Shown: one piece after another, positions 36,284-47,465 of the stretch
Numbering within the stretch: position 1 is the stretch's first letter
Layout of the letters: each line of letters opens with the position of its first letter
NCBI RefSeq assembly: GCF_000003815.2
Contig: NC_049984.1
Span: 1,287,439-1,351,438, forward strand
Direction: 5' to 3'
Length of the DNA: 64,000 bases
Origin: Branchiostoma floridae
Lineage: Eukaryota; Chordata; Leptocardii; Amphioxiformes; Branchiostomatidae
Notes under the pieces: model-generated
The model's database searches: none
What the model saw: the letters and a program-made list of their open reading frames with translations, nothing else
What the model was told of the DNA's origin: nothing
Program-made: the position numbers and the translations under genes

Positions 36284-39200
36284 ATGGAGAAGATGAACAA
36301 CACAGCTGACGACTCCGGCAGCGGCACCGGTCATGACATACCCGACAACATGGACGCCACACAGACAGACCTGCCTCACATCCGTGACTCTCCTGACTCG
36401 ACAGCAGAACCGGTGGATCAACAGGATATCCATGGAGATGGTAGTCTGCACAGCCCAGATGTCCCGGTCCAAGAAGGCGGCGTCGACCAGAATGAAAATC
36501 AACCAGAAGTTATCGAACAGTCGCCAAACAAGGGCGATGGAAGCTCTGATCAGTACAAAGCACAGCCTGCCGATAACGTCCAAACCCAGCCCCCAGGTAT
36601 CCCGGTCAGCCCAGAGAAGCAGGAGGACATCCTACCCCGGCCCCACGGGATCCCGGCCAGTCCAGAAGAGCAGGAGGACATCCATCCCCGGTCCCACGGG
36701 ATCCCGGCCAGCCCAGAAAAGCAGGAGGACATCCTACCCCGGCCCCACGGGATCCCGGCCAGCCCAGAAAAGCAGGAGGACATCCTACCCCGGCCCCACG
36801 GGATCCCGGCCAGCCCGGAAGAGCAGGAGGACATCCATCCCCGGCCCCACGGGATCCCGGCCAGCCCAGATCAGGGGGACAGGCCAAACGACCCGTTACC
36901 GGGCGACAATAGTGGCGCCTCGACTGGATACTACCGGTCTCAAAACGACGACGAACGTTCGTCGCTACCGGATGTCTGCGCTTGTTATGTTAACCTTGGC
37001 AAAGTGGTACAAAATCAAAGCCTTTACGTTGAAGGGCCTGCAAAAGTTAACGGAGATGAACAGAATCAAGCACTCTATGCTGATAATTCATGTATGAAAT
37101 CTGAAGAATCCCCGTCAAAGGACATCTACGATATTGAAGGGTACAACACAGGTAACGTAGAGCAATATCAGCTAAAGACTGGTCGTTGTAAAGAAACATT
37201 ATCCCCTGCTTACCAAAGCGCTGTAGATGTCGATGATACCGGTACGGACATGCCAGTTGTCCACCAGGTCCATTATGTAAACAACCAAACAGAAGAACTC
37301 GACAAGAATGAAACCCGACCAAAGACACTCATCAAAGAATCGAAGAACGCTGAAATCTATCATATCAATAAATTCAAATCAGAGGTTAAATCAGCGGAAC
37401 AGAATCAAGCACTTTATGCTGATAATTCATGTATTAAACCTAAGGAATCCCCGCCAAGAGGCATCTACGATGTCGAAGGTTATAACGCAAATAACGAAGA
37501 CCAATACCAGCTGGAGGATGCCTGCCATAGGAAAGCATTAGCCGCTGCTTACCAAAGCGCTGGAGATGTCGATGATACCGGTACGGACAACCAAACAGAA
37601 GACCTCGACAAGGACGGAAATACACCAAAGACCATCGTCAAAGAATCGAAGGACGCTGAAATCTCTTATATCAATACATTTAAGTCAGGGAATGAAGGCA
37701 CTGCGGAAAGCCCAGACGTTCCGATCCATAACACAAACAACGGAGCAGAAGACACTGATCAGAGCCGACCAGAGACTGGCATCAAACAGTCGAATGGCGC
37801 TGAAAGCTGCGATCAGAACAAAGCAGAAAACACGGCCATGCCAGACGATGAGTGCATCCTTCCGTACGCAGCTGCTTAGCAACAGGATGGGAAAACAAAC
37901 GGCGAACAAGGCGTCCAACCGTACGCCGTCGCTTATGAAGAGCTGGAAGGACGTTATAAGAACCAAACACCGACCGGCTGCTCTGCCTACCATTCTGAGA
38001 GTGTCCCTGGACACCCAAACGCTATTTCTGGTGAGTCTGGTGGTCTTTTCACATTAACAACATAGCAGTTAGAATCAACTATAAATGAATTTGAAAAAAT
38101 CCATATAACGCCATGTTGGGTTGATTTGACAAATGAAAACCACACCAGTATGGCTAAAGTAAGGCTTATACAAAAATATTATACCCAGTTTCGTGGGTCC
38201 AGTTTGTCGTGAATAGAAGCGACAAAAGAAGAGAAACTGTACCAAGACAGATAAATCTTGTATACCTACCTTTTGCAGAGTCTGTTGATGGCAAGAAGAA
38301 CAGACTGCTTCCCAACCCCATGTACAGCGGGAACGCGCTACGCCCAAACCCCATGTACCGTGGCAACGCGCTACACCAAAACCCCATGTACGCCCCAAAT
38401 GCTGCACAACAAAGGGCGGGTGGAGGTAAGATGCAGTTCGGTTGGTATGGTTCTTCCACTTTTATATTTCACCCACATCACTTTTGGATCAGTCCATTTT
38501 GCATCGGGAGCTTTTGTGAAATGAGCTTTAGTTGCTTGCAAATGTTGCTTGTCTGATGTTACACTTACCTTGATGGTGTATTTTCCCCCTCTTTTACTCC
38601 TGCCTTGATTTCCAGGACACTGGTATGTCCTGATTCGATCCTGTCTGGCCCGTGTCATCCTTATAAGTGTGGTCGTGGTGACACTGACGGTTCTGACAGC
38701 TCTTATCATGGCAACCTTCATGTCAGGGCAGCGAGATGACCGCACACAAACGGCAAGTTGCACATTTTCACACCCCTGATACATATCGTGTATTCATTGT
38801 CTGAGATATTGAAAAACTGTCATTCATTGTGAACCTCTGAAGAATAGGAAATAATAATGTTTTCATTAGAGTATGGGAGGATTTGAGCACAAATTCGTTA
38901 GAACGTCACTGCTTCATTTGTGTTAGTAGGGGTTATTCTTTGTCCTTGTCTTTCTCAGACTTGGGCAGGCCCTACAGATGACGTCACCTGTAAAATGGGA
39001 GGTGCGGCAGGCACAACCCGACACGTGGACTACACGTCATCTCCACCAACAAGCACTGAAGGTATAATGAATACTTCTTAAAATACCATTAAAGAGAGGA
39101 GAGAACGCTAAGATTCTGTTGGGTGTGTTTAATAATAACCTCATACCATGTATCTGATGTCAGTGGATAAAAGAATATTTCTATTATCGAAAAAGAATAA

Positions 39201-40105
39201 ATGAAGTAAAACACAAGGGAAGCTGCTACCAACATGTATTCCTTTCCCCCCCAGGAATACAGAACAAAATCCTTGAACAAACAAAGATTGTCTTCGGTGA
39301 CGAAGAACCGGGCAAGCTTTCAGGACCAAATGCTGTAGACGTGTCGCCTAGCAACGAGGTATTTGTAGTTAATACCTTGAACAGGCGGGTCCAAGACTTC
39401 AGCATCACGGGCGCTTACCTCGGGCGGTTACCCAGCAGGGAAGGCTCAAAATGGGTAGAAATAATAGACATCGCCATCGACGGGGGGGGTCATCTGTGGC
39501 TGGTGGGGAACAGCAACTCCTCCAGGCCGTCAGGGTTTGTTACTCGGTCCACGAAGACAGGGCAGCCTACGAAGACAAAAGAGGTACTTCGTCCTTCCTT
39601 CCTCAACAACTCTTTCTACGGCATTGCCGTGAACACACTTCGCGATCACGTCATCGTAACAGAGCTTTGGTCTGGCTACTCAGAAGTCAAAGTTCTACAT
39701 TTTAACGGCAGCGTCGTTCGCAGGTTCAGGACTGAGCCGGGCCTGCAGTACCCCGGTCGGGTCGCTGTGGGGCGGGACGGAAACGTTTTTGTGTCCGACC
39801 ATTCATCAAAACAGCGCGTGTTTGCCTATAACGAAACCGGCCACTACCTGTTCGATTTCGGTGGTGATGATATCGGTGGTGGGCAGGAGATAGAAATCAC
39901 GGACATTTGTACGGACAGCTCAGGACACGTTCTGGTGAGTACCGGGCCAGGCGGGACGGTGGAGATGTTTACCCAGGACGGGCGGTACGTTCGCCGCGCC
40001 GCTACCGGCATGTTCCGGGCTGACGGTGTGGCAGTAGCACCGGGCGGACAGCTGGTGGTGACGAGTTATGAGAACAATACCGTCACCATATTCTCACACT
40101 ATTGA
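36284..40105 (+). pseudogene. TM-NHL receptor paralogue A (in-frame TAG in exon 1)
   Basis: Exons: 36284-38030, 38279-38425, 38616-38752, 38959-39061, 39255-40105. All phases close (2985 nt, 994 codons if the TAG is read through). The N-terminal half is acidic, with six roughly 17-residue PRPHGIPASPEKQEDIL-like repeats (about residues 104-200), LYADNS and QYQL motifs; then three NPMY motifs; one transmembrane helix (VILISVVVVTLTVLTALIM); a stalk; and an NHL beta-propeller with sequons NNS, NGS, NET and NNT. I infer a type II membrane protein with an extracellular propeller. The TAG at 37877-37879 stands where B has TAT (AAAYQQ). The frame continues open after it to a good donor at 38031. So the copy is either a pseudogene, a null allele, a sequence error, or makes only a 531-aa soluble tail. 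The donor of exon 3 is GC (38753). Confidence 0.75.
36590..36890 (+). repeat. 51-bp coding minisatellite in gene A exon 1
   Basis: Six units coding a 17-residue Pro/Glu-rich motif (PRPHGIPASP then EKQEDIL or EEQEDIH). The same unit, as PPRPHGIPASPEEQEDI, is present six times in gene C at 47730-48000. Copy number differs by position in the array. Confidence 0.9.
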
Positions 40106-40132
40106 TCCTGTAAAATTGTTCAGTGCTAAGAC

Positions 40133-40138
40133 AATAAA
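40133..40138 (+). terminator. Poly(A) signal of gene A
   Basis: AATAAA 28 bp after the stop codon of the propeller exon. Confidence 0.55.
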
Positions 40139-40429
40139 TGGTCATAAATAAAAAAATAAAAACGTGGGATTTACCAAAAGAGATGCCATTAAACTACGCT
40201 AAGATTACCAACAAAATCTACCCCTCAAATACAGGTAAAAGCGTTTCAGAGGGTAACAGAAGGGGCGATCATACCCCCCCCCCCCCCAAGTTTATGTTTA
40301 CTCGCCCCACAAAAAAGTTTCTTACCAAAAGAGATGTTTTTAAACTACGCTAAAATTACCAACGAAATTTACCCCTCAAAATACAGGTAAATGCGTTTCA
40401 GAGGGTCTAGATTTCAAAATTTTCCCGGG

Positions 40430-40800
40430 GTGAATTCTAGCTTTGCCGATTTGGCCTTTGAACTTACAAGGCCTTGAGTGGTAAGATATGTATGATATAT
40501 TCTAAAAACATTAAAAAACGCAGCACCTTTGGGTTGACTCATACAAAGTAATACCACCGTTAATCTATAAGCCAGGAAAAGACGTAGTTTAATTTCGTGA
40601 CAGGCAAAAGTAAAGTGAAAACAGACACAGAAAGTCCTCGCTCCTTGGTTCGGGATTTCTTATGTTACTGTCAATTTCAGGTTGTGTGTCCTCTTTTATC
40701 GATTATCGAAGAGAATAAAGAAAGATTGAAAGAGGGAGTATTTTATGTGAAATGCAAGGTAGTCCGAGTTCTTTACGACTACGACTGAGTGAGTGTTCAG
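40430..40800 (+). repeat. 3' flanking module, copy 1
   Basis: Shares gccgatttggcctttgaac, taaaaaacgcagcacct, taagccagg and cgtgacaggcaaaagt with modules at 45460-45800, 46310-46810, 51550-52560 and, diverged, 60730-61030. It is part of the tandem duplication unit of genes A-D. Confidence 0.7.
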
Positions 40801-41212
40801 CTTTGTGGCTATTTTCTATAGAAGTAAATGATGAAGATACAGCAACATGAATTTACTTTCTTTATTTCCATTACAAAGGTGTTGACTATCTGAAAGATTT
40901 ACCACAAAAATCAAAGAATAAAAGCTCACTACAATTTTCTCACCATATTCAAAGAATATACAACTTCCATAGGTCAACTGAAATCGTCTACAATCTCGGT
41001 TTAACGTGAACCAATATAATCGCTGAATCTAGACAATGAATAGATAAAAATTGTTAAGATTGAAAAAGTAAAAAATGGAAGGTTACAATCGTTTGTCTCA
41101 AACATTGCAATCAAATCACAGGGTTTTTCCTTGAGAATGGATTGGTTACAAATATTGGCCTGACTGATATGAATCAATTCTGCACAAGATCCTGACTTTA
41201 AACGCGTGGGAT

Positions 41213-41224
41213 GATTGTCTGCTG
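41213..41224 (+). promoter_or_regulatory. Conserved 5' motif of gene B
   Basis: GATTGTCTGCTG, about 207 bp before the ATG, embedded in a flank largely shared with gene A. Confidence 0.45.
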
Positions 41225-41419
41225 TCAACATTGGATTCTGGCGATCTTCTGTAATATGTATGAGGAACTATGGTCATAGCCAACGCAGTAAATCTCATTC
41301 ACAAAAGAGTACGACTGCCAGTTGTGTAGACCTCAGATTTGTATAATATTCTAGCCTGCGGGTGATACAGAAAATCAGAAGTTTGAACGTATCCGCCACT
41401 GCTCTGACTCAGAAGTGCG

Positions 41420-44400
41420 ATGGAGGCGATGAACAAGACAGCTGACGACTCCACCAGCGGCAGCGGTCATGGAAAACCCGACAACATGGACGCCAGAGAG
41501 ACAGACCTGCCTCACATCCGCGACTCTCCTGACTCTACAGCAGAGCCTATAGGTCATCAGGACATCCATGGAGATGTCGATGATGCCATTTTGAACAGCC
41601 CAGATGTCCAGGTCATTGATCATAACAACCAAAGCTCCGATCAAAGCCGACCAGAGACTATCATCAAACAGTCGAATGGCGCTGAAAGCTGCGATCAGAA
41701 CAAAGCAGAAAACACGGCCGTGCCAGATGATGGGTGCATCCGTCCGTACGCAGCTGCTTATCAACAGGATGGGGAAACAAACGGGGAGCAAGACGTCCAA
41801 CCGTACGCCGTCGCTTATAACGAACAGGAAGGACATTATGAGAACCAAACACCGACCGGCCGTTCTGCCAACAATCCCCAGAGCGAAAACAGAGCCGTAA
41901 TAAACGATGACTGTATCCGTCCGTATGCTGTCGGGTATCAGCGGGATGCCGAAACAAACGGTGACCAAGAAGATGTGTATGCCGCCCAACCGTACGCCGT
42001 CGCTTATGACGAACAGGAAGGACATTATGAGAACCAAACACCGACCGGCCGTTCTGCCAACAATCCCCAGAGCGAAAACAGAGCCGTAACAAACGATGAC
42101 TGTATCCGTCCGTATGCTGTCGGGTATCAGCGGGATGCCGAAACAAACGGTGAACAAGAAGATGTGGATGGCGTCCAACCGTACGCCGTCACTTATGAAG
42201 AGGAGGGTGGACATGATGAGAACCAAACACCGACCGACCGTTCTGCCATGGCCAACAATCCCCAAAGCGTCTGTGGAGAACCAAACAACGCCAGTTCTGG
42301 TGAGTTTAGTTTGTCACAGCAACAACATATGCCGTTTAGAAAATTCATATCAGCTTTTCATGGATTTAAAGGAAATTATTTGTTATAGAACAACGGTATC
42401 TTCACATGTTGAGGATTTGATCATAAGAGACTGTTTACCGGAGAAATGTTTGAACAACATTCTATTTGCCCATTTCATCAATACTGCACACAATAATGTT
42501 GGTCAAGGCTCATATCCAGGGTCGTCGGTGTAGTGTTTTTAGGAAATAGAAGCGACAAGAAAAGAGAGGCCATTAAATCTTGTATTCCTGTCCATATGTA
42601 GAGTCTGTCGATGGCAAGACGGACAGTCTACTTCCCAACCCCATCTACAGCGGAAACGTGCCACGGCCAAACCCCATGCACGCCCCAAATGTTGCACAAC
42701 CAGGGGCGGGTGAAGGTAGGACGTAGTTTCGTAGATTACATCTGCATCAAACTGAGTTTGATAAACTATATTCTTCTCTACGCTGTTAAACTTGCCTTTG
42801 ATGTTTACTTGTAATTTAGACTTTTTTTTACTTCTTCCTTTTTTTATTATTCATAGATGTAAAGCAGATCCTGCTTATAGAGGTCTTCTCCTCATGTACT
42901 TCTTTCTTGTTTTCCAGGGCACTGGTATGTCCTGACTCGAACTTGCCTGGCCCGTGTCATCCTTATAAGTGTGGTCGTGGTGACACTGACGGTTCTGACA
43001 GCTCTTATCATGGCAACCTTCATGTCAGGGCAGCGAGATGACCGCACACAAACGGCAAGTTGCGCATCTTCACACACCCCTGATACATACATGTACCGTG
43101 TACGCATTGTCTGAGATATCAAAATACTGTCATTGCTTGAGACCCTCTGATGAATAAGAAATGATATTTTTTCCTTAGAATATGAGGGAAGTTTTGCACA
43201 AGTCTATACATATATGATAGAACATCGTTACGTAAAAGTTAACCTGTGTTAGTGTGGAAGTCTTTCTGAACAAAATAAGTTGAACTTACCATATTTTTCA
43301 AATGATCGACTCCAAGCTTTGTTAAGGAATGTCACAGAAGCAGTGGACTGTGCAATTCTTTGACAAAGACTGGATTCGATTAGTTGAATAATAGTTTAAT
43401 TTTATTCAGATTACCGTGTATTCAGATTACTTGGATGCATGTTGTTTTTCTAATGACTTCTTCTTTGTGTTCCTCAGACATGGACAGGTCCTACTGTAAC
43501 AGGTACTAAGGATGTTGTGTTTTATATCATGCCTACATTTTGTACTGTTTAATAGTTGCTGCCAGACATTGTACCATGTACAATTGTTGGACAAAGATTG
43601 AAGTTCTTTTTCTTTGAGGTAAAACTACAGATGACGTAACCAGTGAAACAGAAAGTGCAGCAGGCACAACCCGACAAGTGGACTACACAACTTCTCCTCC
43701 AGCCAGCACTGAAGGTAATACTTCATGAGTACTAGTGACCTTAAATACAGGAGACATTGTCCAAATTCTGTAAGATGTGTAACATAAGAAACAAGGTTAT
43801 ATTTTAGCTGATGCCAGTATATAAAAGTACAGATTACCTAAAAGAACAAAACTCAATGGCAAATGTTATCAACATATATTGCCTGTTTTCGCCCAGGAAA
43901 ACAAAACAAAGACCTTGAACAAACGAAGATTGTCTTCGGTGAGGAAGAACCGGGCAAGCTTTCAGTACCAAAGGCTGTAGTCGTGTCGCCTAGCGACGAG
44001 ATCTTTGTACTTGATACCTTGAACAGGCGAGTCCAAGTCTTCAGCATGACGGGGGTTTACCTCTACAGTTTGCTGAACGATAAAGTACCAAAATCGGCAA
44101 TACTAATGGACATCGCCATCGACGGGAAGGGTCACCTGTGGCTGATGGGAAACCGCTTCCCCTCCAGGCCGTCAGGGTTTGTCATTCGGTTCACGAAGAA
44201 AGAAAAGAAAGAACAGGTTTTGTTAGCACTTAATCCTTCCTCCCTCAACAACTCTTTCTACGGCATTGCCGTGGACACACTTCGCGATCACGTCATCGTG
44301 ACAGAGCTTTGGTCTGGCTACTCGGAAGTCAAAGTTCTGCATTTTAACGGCAGCGTCGTTCGCAGGTTCAGGACTGAGCCGGGCCTGCAGTACCCCGGTC

Positions 44401-44747
44401 GGGTCGCTGTGGGGCGGGACGGAAACGTTTTTGTGTCCGACCATTCATCAAAACAGCGCGTGTTTGCCTATAACGAAACCGGCCACTACCTGTTCGATTT
44501 CGGTGGTGATGATATCGGTGGTGGGCAGGAGATAGAAATCACGGACATCTGTACGGACAGTTCGGGACACGTTCTGGTGGGGACCGGGCCAGGCGGGACG
44601 GTGGAGATGTTTACCCAGGACGGGCGGTACGTTCGCCGCGCCGCTACCGGCATGTTCCGGGCTGACGGTGTGGCAGTAGCACCGGGCGGACAGCTGGTGG
44701 TGACGAGTTATGAGAACAATACCGTCACCGTGTTCTCACACTATTGA
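41420..44747 (+). CDS. TM-NHL receptor paralogue B (intact, 700 aa)
   Basis: Exons: 41420-42299, 42602-42715, 42918-43054, 43478-43502, 43619-43714, 43897-44747 (2103 nt, open throughout). Domains in order: an acidic tyrosine-rich tail (about residues 1-293) with three 63-residue repeats, each having PYAVGYQ, PYAVAYDEQ and HYENQ (the last copy HDENQ); an NPIY/NPMH exon; one transmembrane helix about residue 345 with Arg on its N side; a Thr/Ser/Pro stalk; and the NHL propeller to the C-terminus (repeats of the VFGEEEPGKLSVP..VFVLDTLNRRVQVF type). There is no signal peptide, and sequons (NNS, NGS, NET, NNT) lie only C-terminal to the helix, so type II topology is inferred. HYENQ fits the pYxN Grb2-SH2 consensus and NPxY fits PTB or endocytic signals. 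Ligand unknown. It is the only intact copy. The stalk exon is split by a LINE-derived intron, and exon 3 uses a GC donor (43055). B and A are nearly identical over the second half of the propeller exon. Confidence 0.85.
41740..42290 (+). repeat. 189-bp coding tandem repeat in gene B exon 1
   Basis: Nearly identical units each code RPYAVGYQRDAETNGDQED, then QPYAVAYDEQEGHYENQTPT, then GRSANNPQSENRAV. A first, diverged unit and two to three close units are present. Related single or double units occur in A (after the TAG), C and D. Confidence 0.9.
43503..43618 (+). mobile_element. 116-bp LINE-tail insertion acting as an intron in gene B
   Basis: The stalk exon, continuous in C (aca|ggt|aaa), is interrupted in B by 116 bp. 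The pentamer aggta is present on both sides (43501-43505 and 43617-43621). Removing GT..AG from 43503 to 43618 restores G-K-T-T-D-D exactly. The interior resembles the LINE tail at 23640-23740 (cattgtaccatgtacaattg, then acaaagattga). Confidence 0.8.
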
Positions 44748-45139
44748 TCATGGAAACATGAGTCATTCAGAGCCCTGTCCTCCAGATCAAAACGTGTGTA
44801 GACATACATATTTCATGCGATGTCCAGTGCGATGTAAGTCGGCCTGTTCAGTGCATACAGCGCTGCAGTACTGCCAATGGACAGTTTGACAATGAGCATG
44901 ATTTATTTGTAAAACATCAAAGCCTATACTGAGGCTGAATTGTGGGATACAGTAATACAAGGTATAGTGCTCATATAAATACGTTGGCAGTGGTTACTTT
45001 AGAGGAATGTACAGACTGTAGAGGATGGTAAAGTCTTTGTATTCCTACACTATTGAACCTGCAAACGTTTATACAGTGGTCTGTGTTGTCGACAGCATAG
45101 CCTTAGATGTAGCTGTAGATCTTAGAAGTGACTAAAAAG

Positions 45140-45145
45140 AATAAA
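45140..45145 (+). terminator. Possible poly(A) signal of gene B
   Basis: AATAAA about 390 bp after the stop, followed by GT-rich sequence. Confidence 0.4.
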
Positions 45146-45459
45146 CTGTTGTGACTTATTTCATTACGTCCAGTCAGGAAAGGTGATACCTTTTGCCCTG
45201 AAGTGGCAGGTTATTTAGGCTCTCACAAAAAAAATCAACTTGTATGAAGGTGGACAGGATCATTAATAATTAATCAAGTATGTTGATTTATTTTCGGGTC
45301 ATGATGTACAGACAGCTATTGTGTGCATAGCTTCCAGGGTAGCCCAGTCCACTGATTTTTATTGGGTCCTGCTAGAAAGAAGAACTATGTGTATGTAGTG
45401 GTAAATCCTGCCGTGCCTCGACACTTACAACCGTTTTAGTCGTTCCTGCAAAGCAATTC

Positions 45460-45800
45460 AGTCTCTTCGAAATAGTTTCGCCGATTTGGCCTTTGACTTA
45501 CAAGGTTTCTAGTGTTAAAATATGTATGATGTATTTTCAAAACATTAAAAACGCAGCACCTTACGAAGAAGACAAATTAATACCACCAATAAGCCAGGGA
45601 GAGGTCGAGGATGATAACTATTCATTTTGCTCATATATGTGATTAATTTATTGCCTAGACTAATACTTCAATTGACGTGTACGTATTGTCTACTGACGCG
45701 GTTTGATTGTTTTCGTGACAGGCAACGTAAAGTGAAAACCCAGACAGTCTTCTCTGTTTGGTTCTAAACTTTTTTGATATTACAGCTCACTTTCATGAGG
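45460..45800 (+). repeat. 3' flanking module, copy 2
   Basis: Matches copy 1 (gccgatttggcctttgac, aaaaacgcagcacctta, attgtctactgacg, cgtgacaggcaa). A second module lies only about 0.8 kb downstream with no gene between, suggesting a lost gene copy. Confidence 0.65.
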
Positions 45801-45867
45801 TGTGAGAATGCAAAACACTTTTTAAAAATCTTTTTCTGCTACAATGGCCATCCAAAGCAAACATACA

Positions 45868-45953
45868 CACGCACGCGCACACACACACACTCACACACAC
45901 ACACACACACACACAGCGCACACATAGCACACACAGAGGCAGCACACACACAA

Positions 45954-45990
<37 letters not shown>

Positions 45991-46058
45991 AAATTACACA
46001 CACACACACACACACAAACACACACATTCACACATACACACACACACACACACACAAC
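45868..46058 (+). repeat. (CA)n microsatellite inside a flanking module
   Basis: About 190 bp of imperfect CA repeats. It interrupts the module where its paralogue at 46650 has unique sequence. The open frames here are not genes. Confidence 0.95.
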
Positions 46059-46309
46059 TTAAGACATTGGAATATTACTTCTATCATGAAATGTGACTTG
46101 GCTTGAATGCTCTGTATCTGTATCTGTATCTATTTAGCCGGTATAACCAGCTAACTCACATAGTGAAATAAAGCAACAATCGCTGCTTCTGAAGATTGTC
46201 TACAAGTGATTTGTTCTTTCCTGTAGATCTGGACTTTACTTTAATAAACAGATAATTAATCTGTATCGTTAAAACCACAGCTTTCAGCACCATAACAGAA
46301 CACTTACAT

Positions 46310-46810
46310 CCTCAGTTAGAAATGATAACCATTTTTTAAGTATTAGCTAGACTTATGCTGGTCTACTTTGTACGTTAACTAGGCTTTAGGAGTTAAGCTT
46401 GCTTCTCCGAAATGTTAAAAACGCAAAACCTTTCACTCGAACCAGACAAATCAAATAAATACGACCATTAATCTAAGTATTTGCCACACTAATGCAGAGC
46501 TACTTTGTACGAGAAATGTGCACATATTGTCTACTGACGTAGATTTATTGATTTCGTGACAGGCAAAAGTGAAGGAAAATCAGACCCAGACTCTTTGCTT
46601 GGCTCTGGATGGTTTCTATGTTACAGCCCGCAGTCAGCAGGTGTGAGAATGCAGAACAGTTGTTGTGCCACAATAACCATTTAAGGTAGAACCAAATACC
46701 ATTGGAAAATACTTCTAGACTATCATAAGAGAGGATGACTTAAGTTTAATACTGGCTCACACAGTAAAGTAAAGTAATAATCGCTGCCTAATTGCCTACA
46801 CAGTATAAAT
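46310..46810 (+). repeat. 3' flanking module, copy 3
   Basis: Matches the 51550-52560 module closely (attgtctactgacgtagatt, gaaggaaaatcagacccaga, gaatgcagaacagtt, taataatcgctgc) but lacks that copy's LINE insertion, so it is the empty-site reference. Confidence 0.7.
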
Positions 46811-46848
46811 CATTTGTGCTTACTGTACTTGTAGATCAGGATTTTTTC

Positions 46849-46955
46849 ACTCTCTCACTCACTCACTCACTCACTCACTCACTCACTCACTCACTCACTC
46901 ACTCACTCACTCACTCACTCACCCAATCACTCACTCACTCACTCAATCACTCAAT
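46849..46955 (+). repeat. (CACT)n microsatellite
   Basis: About 100 bp of tcac units upstream of gene C. Confidence 0.95.
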
Positions 46956-47251
46956 CCGTGCGAACTCATAGGGAATCCGACGGGTTTTGGAGCACGCAGA
47001 CACGCCGTAGAACTTTACGTGCAGGTAAAACCGTGTGTGCCCTTAGCTTCTTAAGATATTTTGCATCATGTGCAATGTTAACATATACGATTGCTCAAGT
47101 TTTGATCCATTCTCCAAAATATAAGTCTAAATCACACGCCCTTTTATATGCGAATAATCAATTTTAGGTGTTAATTTGAGAAGTTTCCTGCGTTGGACAG
47201 ACCGACTGTAATCTGTTCTATGAAACATAAGGGGATTAGATTGTGTGCGGT

Positions 47252-47263
47252 GATTGTCTGCTG
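47252..47263 (+). promoter_or_regulatory. Conserved 5' motif of gene C
   Basis: GATTGTCTGCTG, about 203 bp before the ATG at 47466. The surrounding flank is otherwise much diverged from A and B, which makes the retained motif notable. Confidence 0.45.
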
Positions 47264-47465
47264 ACCCATATTTTGACCAAGCTGATCCCGACTAATATTT
47301 ATACAGACCAATAAGAAAGGCTTTAGCTGCATGCCACACAATCACATAGCAACTTACGACTTGCTTTCCTGTAGACCTGTAGACCTGTACAGCTCCCTTA
47401 TTTACGAGATCCGAGAGTGTGAATGATACACGAAAGCAAAGGTGAACATTTTTACTAATTTGACG

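Noticed and set aside
36550-36887. Antisense frames in the gene A proline repeats (and likewise 47707-48132 in C)
   Set aside because: The 51-bp unit is divisible by three, so the reverse strand also stays open. They are shadows of the sense exon.
37877-37882. Programmed stop-codon readthrough in gene A (TAG followed by CAA)
   Set aside because: The context only partly resembles known leaky signals, and B has a plain TAT. A point mutation is simpler.
36284-42299. ITAM or ITIM immune-receptor motifs in the tails
   Set aside because: I looked for YxxL/I pairs and I/VxYxxL and did not find conserved examples. QYQL and PYAVAY do not fit the spacing.
45774-46106. Thr/His-rich frames over the CA tract
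   Set aside because: Microsatellite translation with no homology to the family and no splice context.
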